Assembly: GCF_946478785.1 (NCBI RefSeq)
Contig: NZ_CAMLDD010000019.1
Span: 1 to 64,000 of the forward strand
Source: an uncultured Flavobacterium sp.
GTDB taxonomy: Bacteria; Bacteroidota; Bacteroidia; Flavobacteriales; Flavobacteriaceae
Direction of reading: 5' to 3'
DNA: 64,000 bases
Shown here one piece after another: positions 52,584 to 62,707 of this stretch (the stretch's first letter is position 1; every line of letters begins with the position of its first letter). The notes below the pieces were generated by a model that ran no database searches, was not told where the DNA came from, and was given only the letters and a program-made list of their open reading frames with translations. Made by a program: the position numbers and the translations under genes.

Positions 52584-52655
52584 TAGAATTTATGCGGTAA
52601 AATTTAACCAAAATATGCAGTAAAATTTAATCCCATTACATCTGTTTTCTTTAAC

Positions 52656-52663
52656 TATCTTTG
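52656..52663 (+). promoter_or_regulatory. -10 element of the DUF3109 gene
   Basis: TATCTTTG, followed by CAC, is a perfect TAnnTTTG about 30 bases upstream of the start at 52693. No TTG was found at the right -33 distance. Confidence 0.55.
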
Positions 52664-52692
52664 CACTTTATAAACTACAGTATTTTACAATC

Positions 52693-53262
52693 ATGTTTCA
52701 ATTAGGGAAAACCATTATTTCAGAAGATATTCTTGAAAAAGAATTTGTGTGCAATTTGTCAGCTTGTAAAGGAGCCTGCTGTGTTGACGGAGATGCGGGT
52801 GCACCTTTAAGCGAAGCTGAAACTAAAATCCTGGAAGAGATTTATCCAAAAGTAAAACCTTTTTTGCGCAAGGAAGGAATTGCTGCAATCGAAGCGCAGG
52901 GAACCTGGGTAAAAGGAACCGATGGTGATCTTGAAACGCCATTAATCGATAATAAAGATTGTGCTTATGTGATTTTTGACGGCAAAACAGCACTTTGTGG
53001 AATCGAACAAGCTTATAATCAGGGAATCGTTGACTGGAAAAAACCAGTTTCCTGTCATTTATATCCAATCCGTGTAAAAGATTTTACGGAGTTCGCTGCA
53101 GTGAATTATGATAAATGGGATATTTGTAACGACGCCTGTTCTTTAGGTAAGGAATTAGAAGTTCCGGTTTATAAATTTGTCAAAGAAGCCCTGATTCGCC
53201 GTTTTGGAGAAGACTGGTATCTGGAGCTGGAAAAAGTAGCAGAAGAGCTCAAAAAATCCTAA
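52693..53262 (+). CDS. DUF3109 family cysteine-rich protein
   Basis: A 189-residue protein with the cysteine cluster [20 protein letters not shown] near the N-terminus (about residues 19-38) and further cysteines in [31 protein letters not shown] and [14 protein letters not shown]. The pattern suits a metal- or iron-sulfur-binding protein (DUF3109, related to the YkgJ-like CxxxCC family). The cellular role is unknown to me. It has no signal peptide. Confidence 0.9.
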   Translation: MFQLGKTIISEDILEKEFVCNLSACKGACCVDGDAGAPLSEAETKILEEIYPKVKPFLRKEGIAAIEAQGTWVKGTDGDLETPLIDNKDCAYVIFDGKTALCGIEQAYNQGIVDWKKPVSCHLYPIRVKDFTEFAAVNYDKWDICNDACSLGKELEVPVYKFVKEALIRRFGEDWYLELEKVAEELKKS

Positions 53263-53597
53263 AAAATAAGTGTTATAATTACATCTTTTTTAGAATCTAT
53301 TTTAACTCAAAAAATAAAGTTTTAACTCAAAAAAAAACTTTTTGAAAACAATTAATATTTCTTGCTTTTTATTCTAAAAAGTCTATATTTTACAAGGGGT
53401 TTAGGTATAGTTAACTTTATTAAATACCTCATTTACAAATGTTTAATTATTGTCTGAAAAGTATCTCATTTTCATGCGTTGTTAAAAACTACATCGAATT
53501 GTGAATAAGTTTGGCTTTCATTTTTGGCTACAAATGACAATCTTTGTAATCGTTCTGAATAAGTAAAAATTCAGCATAAAAATTAAATAAAACTGTC
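53263..53597 (+). promoter_or_regulatory. 335-base regulatory gap upstream of nrdB
   Basis: No gene is visible in this gap. It holds a direct repeat of TTTTAACTCAAAAAA starting at 53300 and 53320 (20-bp period), a DnaA-box-like TTATTCACA (minus strand, 53500-53508) and a CAATCTTTG sequence at about 53537-53546 that resembles the -10 element. These could serve nrd control, but all are short enough to be chance in AT-rich DNA. Confidence 0.35.
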
Positions 53598-54575
53598 ATG
53601 TCACAAGTCGAACCAATATTACAAGAAAATAAGAATCGTTTTGTTATTTTTCCAATTAAACATCATGATATTTGGGAATGGTATAAAAAAATGGAAGCTA
53701 GCTTCTGGACTGCCGAAGAAATCGATTTGCATCAGGACTTGACAGATTGGAACAATAAACTAAGTGATGACGAAAGATATTTTATCAAACACATTTTAGC
53801 ATTCTTTGCTGCTTCTGATGGAATCGTTAATGAAAATCTTGCTGAAAACTTTGTAAACGAAGTGCAGTATGCAGAGGCAAAATTTTTCTATGGTTTTCAG
53901 ATCATGATGGAAAACATTCATAGTGAAACTTATTCTTTATTAATTGATACGTACGTTAAGGATGAAGCAGAAAAAGCAGAGTTATTCAATGCTTTGGAAG
54001 TTTTTCCTGCCATTAAGAAAAAAGCGGACTGGGCTTTAAAATGGATTGAATCTGATTCGTTTGCAGAAAGATTAATTGCTTTTGCAGCAGTTGAAGGAAT
54101 TTTCTTTTCGGGTGCATTCTGTTCTATTTATTGGTTGAAAAAACGTGGTTTGATGCCAGGTTTGACTTTCTCTAACGAATTAATTTCGCGTGACGAAGGT
54201 GTACATTGTGACTTTGCTGTACACTTGCACAATCATCACCTGATCAACAAAGTGCCGAAAGACAGAATTAAGGAAATCATCGTTGATGCCTTGGATATCG
54301 AGAGAGAATTTGTTACAGAATCTCTTCCGGTTAGTTTGATTGGAATGAATGCTGCTTTAATGACACAATATTTAGAATTTGTTGCCGACAGATTATTAGT
54401 AGAGTTAGGCTGCGAACGTGTGTATGGATCAGCGAATCCATTTGATTTCATGGACATGATTTCTCTTCAGGGAAAAACCAATTTCTTTGAAAAACGTGTT
54501 GCCGAATATCAAAAATCAGGCGTGATGAACACAGATAGTGATGCTCAGAAAATTTCATTTGACGCAGATTTTTAG
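53598..54575 (+). CDS. nrdB: Ribonucleoside-diphosphate reductase subunit beta (class Ia)
   Basis: A 325-residue R2 subunit housing the di-iron centre and the tyrosyl radical. Iron ligands are visible in [31 protein letters not shown] and [13 protein letters not shown] plus [18 protein letters not shown]. The tyrosine four residues after the ligand His (ENIHSETY) matches the radical Tyr of class Ia enzymes, so this is not the Phe-type R2c. Length is typical for Bacteroidota. nrdA follows after 263 bases. Confidence 0.97.
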   Translation: MSQVEPILQENKNRFVIFPIKHHDIWEWYKKMEASFWTAEEIDLHQDLTDWNNKLSDDERYFIKHILAFFAASDGIVNENLAENFVNEVQYAEAKFFYGFQIMMENIHSETYSLLIDTYVKDEAEKAELFNALEVFPAIKKKADWALKWIESDSFAERLIAFAAVEGIFFSGAFCSIYWLKKRGLMPGLTFSNELISRDEGVHCDFAVHLHNHHLINKVPKDRIKEIIVDALDIEREFVTESLPVSLIGMNAALMTQYLEFVADRLLVELGCERVYGSANPFDFMDMISLQGKTNFFEKRVAEYQKSGVMNTDSDAQKISFDADF

Positions 54576-54586
54576 ACAAAAATATT

Positions 54587-54615
54587 TTAGTGTTTTTGCC
54601 TCAAATAAACACTAA
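54587..54615 (+). terminator. Hairpin after nrdB
   Basis: TTAGTGTTT (54587-54595) and AAACACTAA (54607-54615) form a perfect 9-base stem 11 bases past the nrdB stop. The T-run after it is weak, so it may stabilise the nrdB message or partly terminate. Confidence 0.45.
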
Positions 54616-54838
54616 TTTAACAATACAATTTACAACAATACAATTTTAGAATCTCTTTTCCCAAATCGAAGATTCAATAATTTTCAACACATTTTCGGTC
54701 TGATTTCAGATTGGAATAGGGTAGCTATTGAGAATGCTGTAATTCTCAAAAAATAATTTAAAAATACGCAATGTTTAAGTACTGGAATTCGTTTTCTAGT
54801 GTCTTTACACTTTTTCAAAAACTAAAAATAGTAAGCTT

Positions 54839-57232
54839 ATGTATGTAGTAAAAAGAGATGGCCACAAGGAGCCGGTAATGTTTGATAAGATTACAGAGAG
54901 AATCAAAAAATTGTGTTACGGGCTTAATGAGCTTGTAGATCCTGTTAAGGTAGCCATGAGAGTTATCGAAGGATTGTATGACGGAGTTTCTACATCTGAA
55001 CTAGATAATCTTGCGGCAGAAACTGCAGCTTCTATGACTATTGCACATCCTGATTATGCTCAATTGGCAGCTCGTGTGGCAATTTCAAACCTACATTCGA
55101 ATACTAAAAAGTCTTTCTCAGAAACGATGAAAGATATGTATCACTATGTAAATCCAAGAAATGGACAAGACGCTCCATTGCTTTCGGATGAAGTATTTAA
55201 AGTGATTCAGGAAAATGCAGCTTTCTTAGATTCTCATATCATTTATACAAGAGATTTCAATTACGATTATTTCGGATTTAAAACTTTGGAGCGTTCGTAT
55301 TTGTTGAAAATCAACGGAAAAATTGTTGAAAGACCACAGCATATGCTGATGCGTGTTTCGGTTGGTATTCACTTAGATGATTTAAAATCAGTAATTGAAA
55401 CTTACGATTTAATGTCTAAAAAGTTCTTTACGCATGCAACGCCAACTTTGTTCAATGCGGGAACTCCAAAGCCTCAGATGTCTTCTTGTTTCCTTTTAGC
55501 AATGCAGGATGACAGTATTGATGGTATTTATGACACCTTAAAACAAACAGCTAAAATTTCGCAATCTGCGGGAGGAATTGGTCTTTCTATTCATAACGTT
55601 CGTGCGACAGGATCCTACATCCGTGGTACAAACGGAACTTCAAACGGAATCGTTCCGATGTTAAGAGTTTTTAATGATACGGCTCGTTATGTAGATCAGG
55701 GTGGTGGAAAACGTAAAGGTAGTTTTGCGATTTACATCGAAACCTGGCATGCTGATATCTTTGATTTCTTAGACTTAAAGAAGAATACAGGAAAAGAAGA
55801 AATGCGTGCAAGAGATTTATTCTTTGCCATGTGGACATCGGATTTATTCATGAAACGTGTTCAGGAAGATGCTAGCTGGACTTTAATGTGTCCAAATGAA
55901 TGTCCTGGATTATACGATGTTTATGGAGAAGAATTCGAAGCCTTGTATTTGGATTATGAATTTAGAGGAAAAGGTAGAAAAACCATCCGTGCACGTGAAT
56001 TATGGGAGAAAATCCTGGAATCACAAATCGAAACCGGAACACCGTATATGTTGTACAAAGATGCAGCAAACCGTAAATCGAACCACAAGAACTTAGGAAC
56101 AATTCGTTCATCAAACTTGTGTACTGAGATTATGGAGTATACTTCTAAAGATGAAATCGCGGTTTGTAACCTGGCTTCTATTTCGTTGCCGATGTTTGTT
56201 GAAAACGGAAAATTTGATCACGAAGCGCTTTACAATGTTACAAAACGTGTAACCCGCAACCTGAACAAAGTAATCGACAGAAATTACTATCCGGTAAAAG
56301 AAGCTGAAAACTCAAACATGCGTCACCGTCCGGTTGGATTAGGGGTGCAAGGTTTGGCAGATGCTTTCATCATGTTGCGTATGCCGTTTACAAGTGATGA
56401 AGCTAAAAAACTGAACCAGGAAATTTTCGAAACTTTATATTTTGCAGCCGTAACCGCTTCTATGGAAATGGCAAAAGAAGAAGGACCATATTCTACATTT
56501 GAAGGGTCTCCAATGTCTAAAGGAGAATTCCAATACAATATGTGGGGAATGAAGGATGAAGAATTATCTGGCCGTTGGGACTGGGCTTCCTTAAGAAAAG
56601 AAGTGGTAGAACACGGAGTTCGTAACTCACTATTAGTTGCGCCAATGCCGACTGCTTCGACTTCACAAATATTAGGAAACAACGAAGCTTTCGAACCGTA
56701 TACATCAAACATTTACACACGTCGTGTATTGTCAGGAGAATTTATCGTAGTAAACAAACACTTACTTCATGATTTAGTAGAAAGAGGTTTGTGGAACGAA
56801 ACTTTGAAACAAGAAATTATGCGTCATAACGGATCAGTTCAAAACATTGACGTGATTCCGCAAGACTTAAAAGAACTATACAAAACAGTTTGGGAAATGT
56901 CAATGAAAGACATTATCGATATGTCACGCCAAAGAGGTTATTTCATTGACCAATCGCAATCATTGAACTTGTTCATGCAGGATGCTAATTATTCTAAACT
57001 AACATCAATGCACTTCTACGCCTGGCAGTCAGGTTTGAAGACCGGAATGTATTACCTAAGAACAAAATCTGCAGTTGATGCGATTAAGTTTACATTGAAC
57101 AACGATAAAAAAGAAGAAACTACTCCAGCTTTAGTTGCAGATACTGAAGAAATCAATATTGAGGAATACAAAGCGATGTTGCTAAAAGCACAAGCTGCAG
57201 GTCCTGAGGATTGTGAGATGTGTGGGTCTTAA
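54839..57232 (+). CDS. nrdA: Ribonucleoside-diphosphate reductase subunit alpha (class Ia)
   Basis: A 797-residue R1 subunit that reduces ribonucleoside diphosphates to deoxynucleotides. The N-terminal ATP-cone starts [20 protein letters not shown] and gives allosteric dATP control. The barrel domain has [16 protein letters not shown] (active-site Cys), [10 protein letters not shown] (radical Cys finger loop region) and [18 protein letters not shown]. The C-terminal EDCEMCGS carries the redox CxxC that is re-reduced by thioredoxin. It is distinct from class II or III enzymes. It follows nrdB, with a 263-base gap. Confidence 0.98.
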   Translation: MYVVKRDGHKEPVMFDKITERIKKLCYGLNELVDPVKVAMRVIEGLYDGVSTSELDNLAAETAASMTIAHPDYAQLAARVAISNLHSNTKKSFSETMKDMYHYVNPRNGQDAPLLSDEVFKVIQENAAFLDSHIIYTRDFNYDYFGFKTLERSYLLKINGKIVERPQHMLMRVSVGIHLDDLKSVIETYDLMSKKFFTHATPTLFNAGTPKPQMSSCFLLAMQDDSIDGIYDTLKQTAKISQSAGGIGLSIHNVRATGSYIRGTNGTSNGIVPMLRVFNDTARYVDQGGGKRKGSFAIYIETWHADIFDFLDLKKNTGKEEMRARDLFFAMWTSDLFMKRVQEDASWTLMCPNECPGLYDVYGEEFEALYLDYEFRGKGRKTIRARELWEKILESQIETGTPYMLYKDAANRKSNHKNLGTIRSSNLCTEIMEYTSKDEIAVCNLASISLPMFVENGKFDHEALYNVTKRVTRNLNKVIDRNYYPVKEAENSNMRHRPVGLGVQGLADAFIMLRMPFTSDEAKKLNQEIFETLYFAAVTASMEMAKEEGPYSTFEGSPMSKGEFQYNMWGMKDEELSGRWDWASLRKEVVEHGVRNSLLVAPMPTASTSQILGNNEAFEPYTSNIYTRRVLSGEFIVVNKHLLHDLVERGLWNETLKQEIMRHNGSVQNIDVIPQDLKELYKTVWEMSMKDIIDMSRQRGYFIDQSQSLNLFMQDANYSKLTSMHFYAWQSGLKTGMYYLRTKSAVDAIKFTLNNDKKEETTPALVADTEEINIEEYKAMLLKAQAAGPEDCEMCGS

Positions 57233-57350
57233 TTTTTTAAGAATAAAGAATAAAGGATTGTCCTTAGTAATAGAAAGCAGTTATTGTAATGATAGCTGCT
57301 TTTTTTTGCTCATTATTTTAACGTAACAAAATCGCGTAAATAGAAACCAC

Positions 57351-57372
57351 AAACCTGACAATTATCAGGTTT
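57351..57372. promoter_or_regulatory. Inverted repeat upstream of the 597-residue gene
   Basis: AAACCTGA (57351-57358) and TCAGGTTT (57365-57372) form perfect arms around a 6-base centre, about 48 bases before the start codon. Its half-sites contain the CCTGA and TCAGG elements found in the palindrome at 15034-15049. It could be an operator or a leader hairpin. Confidence 0.4.
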
Positions 57373-57420
57373 AGAGAAAATGTTTTTTTTAATCTTTGTT
57401 TTTATTTTAATTGAAAACAA

Positions 57421-59214
57421 ATGACAAACAAATCTTTACACACTTTTCATATTCCGGTAATGGGACTCGCTTATACTATTGACAGTCCAATTAGGGTGGC
57501 ACAATACGGCATTTCATCTGTAATTTCGATTGCTGATGATGATTTGATAGAGAAGATGAGTAATTTTTACAGCACCAAATTCAACCTTCCTTATGAAGAA
57601 ATAACTCAAAAATTTCATGATTATCGAGCCGAAAGAATTACTTCTTATTTAAATTTAGTCGATAAAATCGTTAAAGAGAAATTCGAAAGTTTTAAAACAG
57701 AAATTGCCGAAAGCAAAACCGCCCTGGAAAATTTCATTGCAATGTTGCCGAATACTTCCCACATCAAAAAAGGTTTTCAAAATTTACTTGAAGACGGAAT
57801 CTCTTTCAAAGAAAATATTCAAAATTATATTGAATCGCATCTTTTCCCGGGAGAAATTGATGTAAACATCATGACAAAATTAGATAAAGATAATTTCGCC
57901 AAAAACAAGCCCCTTCCTATTGAATTTAATGACGCGCACGCCGCTTTAAGAGGTTTTGCCAACAGCAATCTTGAGTCTTCGGTTGTATTATCGGCGGGAA
58001 TGAATCCGAGACTTTACAGCTATTTTGAAAATTTCAGCGATTTTTTCCCTGATGAAAAGAATCAACTTAGAAAGAAAATCATTTTAAAGGTGAGTGACTT
58101 TCGGTCTGCGATGATTCAGGGTAATTTTTTAGCCAAAAAAGGACTTTGGGTTTCTGAATACCGAATTGAATCAGGCTTAAATTGTGGAGGTCATGCTTTT
58201 GCTACAGACGGACTTTTATTAGGAACAATTCTGGAAGAGTTCAAACAGAAAAAAGAACAATTAATTCAGTCTGCTCATGAATTGATGATAAAAGCACTGC
58301 GACAGAAAAATGCTACTTTTCCTGACCAGCCTTTAGATTTAAAAATTACAGTTCAGGGTGGTGTGGGAACAGCTGAAGAACATGAATTTTTATTGAATAC
58401 CTACAATGTTGATTCTGTGGGCTGGGGCTCACCTTTTTTATTAGTTTCTGAAGCTACTTGTGTCGATCATGAAACCCGAAATTTGTTGATAAACGCCAAC
58501 GAGGAAGACTTTTATTTAAGTCATATTTCACCTTTAGGAGTTCCGTTTAATACTTTAAAAGGAACTACAAATGAAATTTTGAAGCAAAAACGAATTCAGG
58601 AAAATAAAGCCGGAAGTTCCTGTCCGAAAAAATTTCTGGCATTAAGTAAAGAATATGATATGCATGGAATCTGTACCGCATCAAAAAAATATCAGGATCT
58701 TAAATTAGCTGAATTAGAAAATATAAAAGATTCGCTTTCATCAGAAGCTTACGAAAAAAGCAAAATCAAAATCACTGAGAAGTCTTGTTTGTGTGTTGGC
58801 CTTGCAAATTCATCGTATATAGAAAATGATATCAGGATAAAAGGTCAGTCACAAGGAGTTGTAATTTGTCCTGGACCCAATATGGCTTATTTTGATCAGG
58901 AAGTTTCTTTAAAAGATATGCTGCAGCATATTTACGGCAATAAATCGGTTTTGAGAACTACAAATCGCCCTAATATGTTCGTCAAGGAGTTAAAGATGTA
59001 TATTGATTATTTTAGAAATGAAATTGAAAATATTTCTGAACAAATGACAACTTCGCAGCTTAAAAAATGGAATACATTTAAAGCTAATCTTTTTGATGGA
59101 ATTGTTTATTATCAAAATTTATTAAACTCAACATTTTATTTTAAAAATGAAACAGCTCAAATGAAACAACAGTTTGAATTTTATAAAAAAGCATTGGCTG
59201 AAATTGAAATTTAA
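57421..59214 (+). CDS. Conserved cysteine-containing protein of unknown function (possible TIM barrel)
   Basis: A 597-residue cytoplasmic protein that I cannot name. The start (HIPVMGLAYTIDSPIRVAQY) and the segment VQGGVGTAEEHEFLL followed by VDSVGWGSPFLLVSE resemble a TIM-barrel flavoprotein layout. Conserved-looking motifs include LNCGGHAFATDG (Cys255) and ISPLGVPFNTLKGTT. A cysteine cluster near the C-terminus (Cys401 in SSCPKK, Cys418 in GICTAS, Cys456/Cys458 in KSCLCVG, Cys483 in VICPGPN) could bind a metal or Fe-S cluster. The region 60-160 is charged and helical. It stands alone between nrdA and a glycine-zipper gene. Confidence 0.8.
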   Translation: MTNKSLHTFHIPVMGLAYTIDSPIRVAQYGISSVISIADDDLIEKMSNFYSTKFNLPYEEITQKFHDYRAERITSYLNLVDKIVKEKFESFKTEIAESKTALENFIAMLPNTSHIKKGFQNLLEDGISFKENIQNYIESHLFPGEIDVNIMTKLDKDNFAKNKPLPIEFNDAHAALRGFANSNLESSVVLSAGMNPRLYSYFENFSDFFPDEKNQLRKKIILKVSDFRSAMIQGNFLAKKGLWVSEYRIESGLNCGGHAFATDGLLLGTILEEFKQKKEQLIQSAHELMIKALRQKNATFPDQPLDLKITVQGGVGTAEEHEFLLNTYNVDSVGWGSPFLLVSEATCVDHETRNLLINANEEDFYLSHISPLGVPFNTLKGTTNEILKQKRIQENKAGSSCPKKFLALSKEYDMHGICTASKKYQDLKLAELENIKDSLSSEAYEKSKIKITEKSCLCVGLANSSYIENDIRIKGQSQGVVICPGPNMAYFDQEVSLKDMLQHIYGNKSVLRTTNRPNMFVKELKMYIDYFRNEIENISEQMTTSQLKKWNTFKANLFDGIVYYQNLLNSTFYFKNETAQMKQQFEFYKKALAEIEI

Positions 59215-59221
59215 GACTAAA

Positions 59222-59252
59222 AAACCCGACAGGTTTTAAAACTGTCGGGTTT
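59222..59252. terminator. Bidirectional terminator after the 597-residue gene
   Basis: AAACCCGACAG (59222-59232) and CTGTCGGGTTT (59242-59252) form the same 11-base stem as at 18569-18600. It serves the convergent 597-residue and glycine-zipper genes. Confidence 0.85.
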
Positions 59253-59272
59253 GCTATTTGATAAGATTAAAT

Positions 59273-59710
59273 CTATTCTTTTTTCTTTTTTTCGCTATCA
59301 ATAATAGCTCCTGTTCCGGCTCCAACACCAGCTCCTGCCAAACCACCAATAATAGCACCTTCGCCTTTTTTCTTACTGACTGCAGCTCCGGTTATTGCTC
59401 CGACTCCGGCACCAATTACAGCACCTTTTGCAGTAGAACTCCAGCCTTTCTTTTTCGTGGTTGTAGTTGTAGTTGCAGTACCATTATTTGCCTGTTGGTG
59501 TACGACTACCACTTTTTGTTCTTCAGCTTTTTGCTGTTCCTCCTGCAATTTAGCCATTTCAGTTTTCATTGAATCAATGACTCTTTGCTTGTTAATTTCA
59601 ACTTTCATTGAATCAATACTGGCCTGTTTAGCTTTATCAATGTCAGCCTTTCCCTGGTTTTGACAAGAAAGAATAGTTAAGGCTAATAATAAAGAATATA
59701 ATGCTTTCAT
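59273..59710 (-). CDS. Glycine-zipper (YMGG-like) lipoprotein
   Basis: A 145-residue lipoprotein with lipobox Cys16 (LTILSCQNQG), an acidic/basic helical stretch with IDSMK repeats (about 25-70), and a Thr-rich linker. It ends in a double glycine zipper (GAVIGAGVGAITGAAVSKKK and GAIIGGLAGAGVGAGTGAII) that inserts into or spans membranes in other envelope proteins. Function is unknown. It is convergent with the 597-residue gene and shares the terminator. Confidence 0.85.
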   Translation of the reverse strand: MKALYSLLLALTILSCQNQGKADIDKAKQASIDSMKVEINKQRVIDSMKTEMAKLQEEQQKAEEQKVVVVHQQANNGTATTTTTTKKKGWSSTAKGAVIGAGVGAITGAAVSKKKGEGAIIGGLAGAGVGAGTGAIIDSEKKKKE

Positions 59711-59806
59711 GGTTGTGGTTTTAAATTATACCACAAAGTAAAGCACAACATTTTTTGGATATGTTACATGATTTGTCTGAAATTTTACAGAATTAAATGA
59801 ATTCCA

Positions 59807-61081
59807 TTATTTTCCTAAAATTCCATTTTTTAAAATCTGCCCGAAATCGTACATATCTTCAAAAGAACAATACAAAGGAACTGGTGCCAGACGAATCACG
59901 TTAGGTTCACGCCAGTCTGTAATCACTCCGTTTTTCATTAGATAATCGAACAGGCTTCTTCCTTCACCATGTAAAAAAACAGATAATTGAGAAGCTCTTT
60001 CTTCAGGGTTTGAAGGGGTAATAATTTCGAAACTACTATCGACTTCCTTATCGATTTCCTCAAGTATAAATTCTAAGTAGGAGGTAATTTTATCTCTTTT
60101 AGCGATTAAAGCATCCATTCCGACTTCAGCGAACATTTCTATAGAAGCCAAATAAGGTGCTAACGAAAGTACCGGCAAATTACTAATTTGCCAGCCTCCT
60201 GCACCATTAACAGGGTCAAAATTAGGTTCCATTTTAAAACGGCGTTCTTTGTTATGTCCCCACCAGCCTGCAAATCTTGGTAAATTGGCATTGTGATGTT
60301 TTTCATGTACAAAACAGCCGGAAGCATTTCCAGGTCCTGAATTCATGTATTTATAACTGCACCAGGCAGCAAAATCAACATTCCAGTCGTGAAGTTCTAA
60401 TTTGATATTTCCGGCTGCGTGCGCTAAATCCCAACCAACTTTTGCTCCTGCTTTTTGTCCGGCTGCAGTAATGGTTTTAATATCGAAAACCTGTCCGGTA
60501 TAATAATTTACTCCGCCAATTAAAACCAAAGCCAGTTCATCACCAACTTCCTCAATTTTAGCCAGAACATCTTCAAGACGAATATTATGCTCCCCCTCAC
60601 GACGCTTGATTTCTACAATAGCATCTTCCGGTTTATAGCCATGAAAATTAACTTGGCTCTGAAACATATACTGATCTGAAGGAAATGCTTTTTCTTCGCA
60701 GATAATTTTATAACGGGTCGCTGTTGGCTGATAAAATGAAACCATAAGCAAATGCAGGTTTACTGTCAAAGTATTCATTACCGTAACTTCTGAATGCAGA
60801 GCACCAACAATTTTACTCAAAGGTTCCGGGAATCTTTCCTGATAATCCCACCATGGTTTTTCAGCATAAAAATGGCCTTCTACCGCAAGATTTGCCCAAT
60901 CATTCATTATTTCATCAATATAGGATTTGGTTCTTTTAGGCTGTAATCCTAAAGAGTTTCCTGTAAAGTAAATAACACGTTTGTCATTTACTTTCGGAAA
61001 AATAAACTGATCCTGATACTGATTTAAAACGTCTTGTGAGTCTAGCTGTTTAGCGAATTCGCGTGTATTCTGAAAATTCAT
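59807..61081 (-). CDS. kynU: Kynureninase
   Basis: A 424-residue PLP enzyme that splits kynurenine to anthranilate and alanine in tryptophan breakdown or NAD synthesis. The PLP Lys lies in FAAWCSYKYMNSGPG; YFTGNSLGLQPKRT is near the N-terminus, and VGWDLAHAAGN contains the phosphate-pocket Asp. The C-terminus shows DWREPNVIRLAPVPLYCSF. The frame extends 23 codons upstream, but the start MNFQNTREFAKQLD matches the family. No other kyn genes are close by. Confidence 0.93.
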   Translation of the reverse strand: MNFQNTREFAKQLDSQDVLNQYQDQFIFPKVNDKRVIYFTGNSLGLQPKRTKSYIDEIMNDWANLAVEGHFYAEKPWWDYQERFPEPLSKIVGALHSEVTVMNTLTVNLHLLMVSFYQPTATRYKIICEEKAFPSDQYMFQSQVNFHGYKPEDAIVEIKRREGEHNIRLEDVLAKIEEVGDELALVLIGGVNYYTGQVFDIKTITAAGQKAGAKVGWDLAHAAGNIKLELHDWNVDFAAWCSYKYMNSGPGNASGCFVHEKHHNANLPRFAGWWGHNKERRFKMEPNFDPVNGAGGWQISNLPVLSLAPYLASIEMFAEVGMDALIAKRDKITSYLEFILEEIDKEVDSSFEIITPSNPEERASQLSVFLHGEGRSLFDYLMKNGVITDWREPNVIRLAPVPLYCSFEDMYDFGQILKNGILGK

Positions 61082-61136
61082 TGGTTTTGTTTTGTGAAGT
61101 AAAAATAACAAAAAATGGTCTAAAGAGTTGGTTTTT

Positions 61137-61440
61137 GTTTCAGGTTTCAAGTTTCAGGTTCTGGGTTACAAATATTGGTACGCGGATGAAACAGATTCGC
61201 TATCGCGAAAACGCTGATTAAAAACGGATTTTCTTTTTTGCCTTTCTCTGTGTAATTTGATTTTTTCCTTTTTGGAATCTACATTTTGCGTTAGGGATAG
61301 AAATGGAAAGCTTTTGGGATGAAAACCGTAGTAATACTGCAACGAGGAAGCGACCAGCGGAAGCTCCCGCAGTGCTTGTATTACTTGGATTTTATTGCAA
61401 AACTTGAAATGAATAGCCCGTAATACGCCCAAATTGAAAT
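61137..61440. repeat. Composite intergenic repeat region
   Basis: A 304-base stretch between kynU and queA. It begins with four 7-bp units (GTTTCAG, GTTTCAA, GTTTCAG, GTTCTGG at 61137-61164) and contains a hairpin (TTCGC-TATC-GCGAA, 61196-61209). A GC-rich segment at 61339-61371 is unlike its AT-rich surroundings. An 88-codon frame (61166-61432, minus) crosses it but has no coding hallmarks. It looks like a patchwork of dispersed repeats. Confidence 0.5.
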
Positions 61441-61444
61441 AAAA

Positions 61445-61468
61445 AAACCCGTCATTGCTGACAGGTTT
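61445..61468 (-). terminator. Terminator after queA
   Basis: AAACCCGTCA (61445-61454) and TGACAGGTTT (61459-61468) pair with one mismatch around a 4-base loop. The A-run before it gives a T-run on the minus strand, 22 bases past the queA stop. Confidence 0.75.
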
Positions 61469-61490
61469 CTTAAATATATATGTTTTCAGA

Positions 61491-62540
61491 TTAGATGATT
61501 AACATTGCATCTCCGTAAGAATAAAATTTGTATCCTTCTTTGATTGCTTCATCGTAAGCTTTTTTCATTAAATCATGTCCACAAAAAGCTGAAATCATCA
61601 TTAATAATGTTGATTTTGGTGTGTGGAAATTAGTGATCATACAATTTGCAATACTAAAATCATGAGGAGGAAAAATGAATTTATTTGTCCAGCCTTCGTA
61701 AGGATTTAAAGTGCTTTGTGATGATACAGAACTTTCAATAGCACGCATTGAAGTTGTTCCAACCGCACAGATACGTTTTTTCTTCACTTTTGCTTCATTC
61801 ACAATATCACAGGCATCCTGTTTGATGATCAATTCTTCAGAATCCATTTTGTGTTTCGATAAGTCTTCAACCTCAACCGGATTGAAAGTTCCAAGACCAA
61901 CGTGAAGTGTTACTTCAGCAAAATTAACTCCTTTGATTTCCAGTTTTTTCAAAAGGTGTTTTGAGAAGTGTAAACCTGCAGTTGGTGCCGCTACAGCTCC
62001 TTCTTCTTTTGCATAAATAGTCTGGTATCTTTCTGCATCTTCGGGAGTTACCTCACGGCTGATGTATTTTGGGATTGGAGTTTCTCCAAGTTCTGTCAGT
62101 TTATTTCTGAATTCTTCATAAGAACCGTCATATAAAAAACGTAATGTTCTACCACGAGAAGTCGTGTTGTCAATTACCTCAGCTACCAACGAATCGTCAT
62201 CTCCAAAATAAAGCTTGTTTCCGATACGGATTTTACGAGCCGGATCAACCAAAACATCCCAAAGACGTTGTTCGGAATTCAATTCTCTCAACAAGAAAAC
62301 TTCGATTCTTGCTCCTGTTTTTTCTTTGTTTCCGTACAAACGTGCAGGAAAAACTTTTGTATTATTAAGTATTAAAACGTCTCCGTCATCAAAATAATTG
62401 ATAACATCTTTAAACATTTTATGTTCTATAGTTTGTTTTTTACGGTCGATTACCATTAAACGAGACTCATCTCTGTTTTCTGCCGGGAATTCTGCTAAAA
62501 GTTCTTTTGGTAAATTGAAACTGAAGTGTGATAATTTCAT
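61491..62540 (-). CDS. queA: S-adenosylmethionine:tRNA ribosyltransferase-isomerase
   Basis: A 349-residue enzyme that adds the cyclopentene ring to queuosine precursors in tRNA. The family motifs are [20 protein letters not shown] at the N-terminus, [20 protein letters not shown] (about residues 50-70), [16 protein letters not shown] mid-protein, VGLGTFNPV, and [10 protein letters not shown] towards the C-terminus. Length is normal. A textbook promoter precedes it (62603-62634). Confidence 0.97.
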   Translation of the reverse strand: MKLSHFSFNLPKELLAEFPAENRDESRLMVIDRKKQTIEHKMFKDVINYFDDGDVLILNNTKVFPARLYGNKEKTGARIEVFLLRELNSEQRLWDVLVDPARKIRIGNKLYFGDDDSLVAEVIDNTTSRGRTLRFLYDGSYEEFRNKLTELGETPIPKYISREVTPEDAERYQTIYAKEEGAVAAPTAGLHFSKHLLKKLEIKGVNFAEVTLHVGLGTFNPVEVEDLSKHKMDSEELIIKQDACDIVNEAKVKKKRICAVGTTSMRAIESSVSSQSTLNPYEGWTNKFIFPPHDFSIANCMITNFHTPKSTLLMMISAFCGHDLMKKAYDEAIKEGYKFYSYGDAMLII

Positions 62541-62602
62541 ATTTGAATGTTGATTTTAAAATGTAGCTTTTAGATTTTGTATCTAAAATTGTAAATCGTG
62601 TG

Positions 62603-62634
62603 CAAATATACGATTGTGAGACAGGCGTTGTCAA
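62603..62634 (-). promoter_or_regulatory. queA promoter
   Basis: On the minus strand: TTG (62634-62632), a 21-base spacer and TATATTTG followed by CAC (62610-62603). Both elements match the Bacteroidota consensus perfectly. The leader before queA is about 55 bases. Confidence 0.8.
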
Positions 62635-62707
62635 GTGTTTTGCTGTTTATTTTTAAAAGTCGTTGATTTAGTGGCGTTTCGACAACATCGAAAAAACGTT
62701 TTTTCCA

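Noticed and set aside
54799..54812. AGTGT-CTTT-ACACT as an NrdR box upstream of nrdA
   Set aside because: NrdR boxes begin with ACAC and end with GTGT; this one has the reverse order and wrong spacing.
59258..59663. Plus-strand frames of 104 and 68 codons over the glycine-zipper gene
   Set aside because: Cysteine- and serine-rich shadows produced by the glycine and threonine codons of the opposite strand.
61166..61432. 88-codon frame on the minus strand between kynU and queA
   Set aside because: It has no recognisable domain or signal, overlaps tandem repeats and a GC-rich patch, and has a composition unlike neighbouring genes. I treat it as part of a repeat region.
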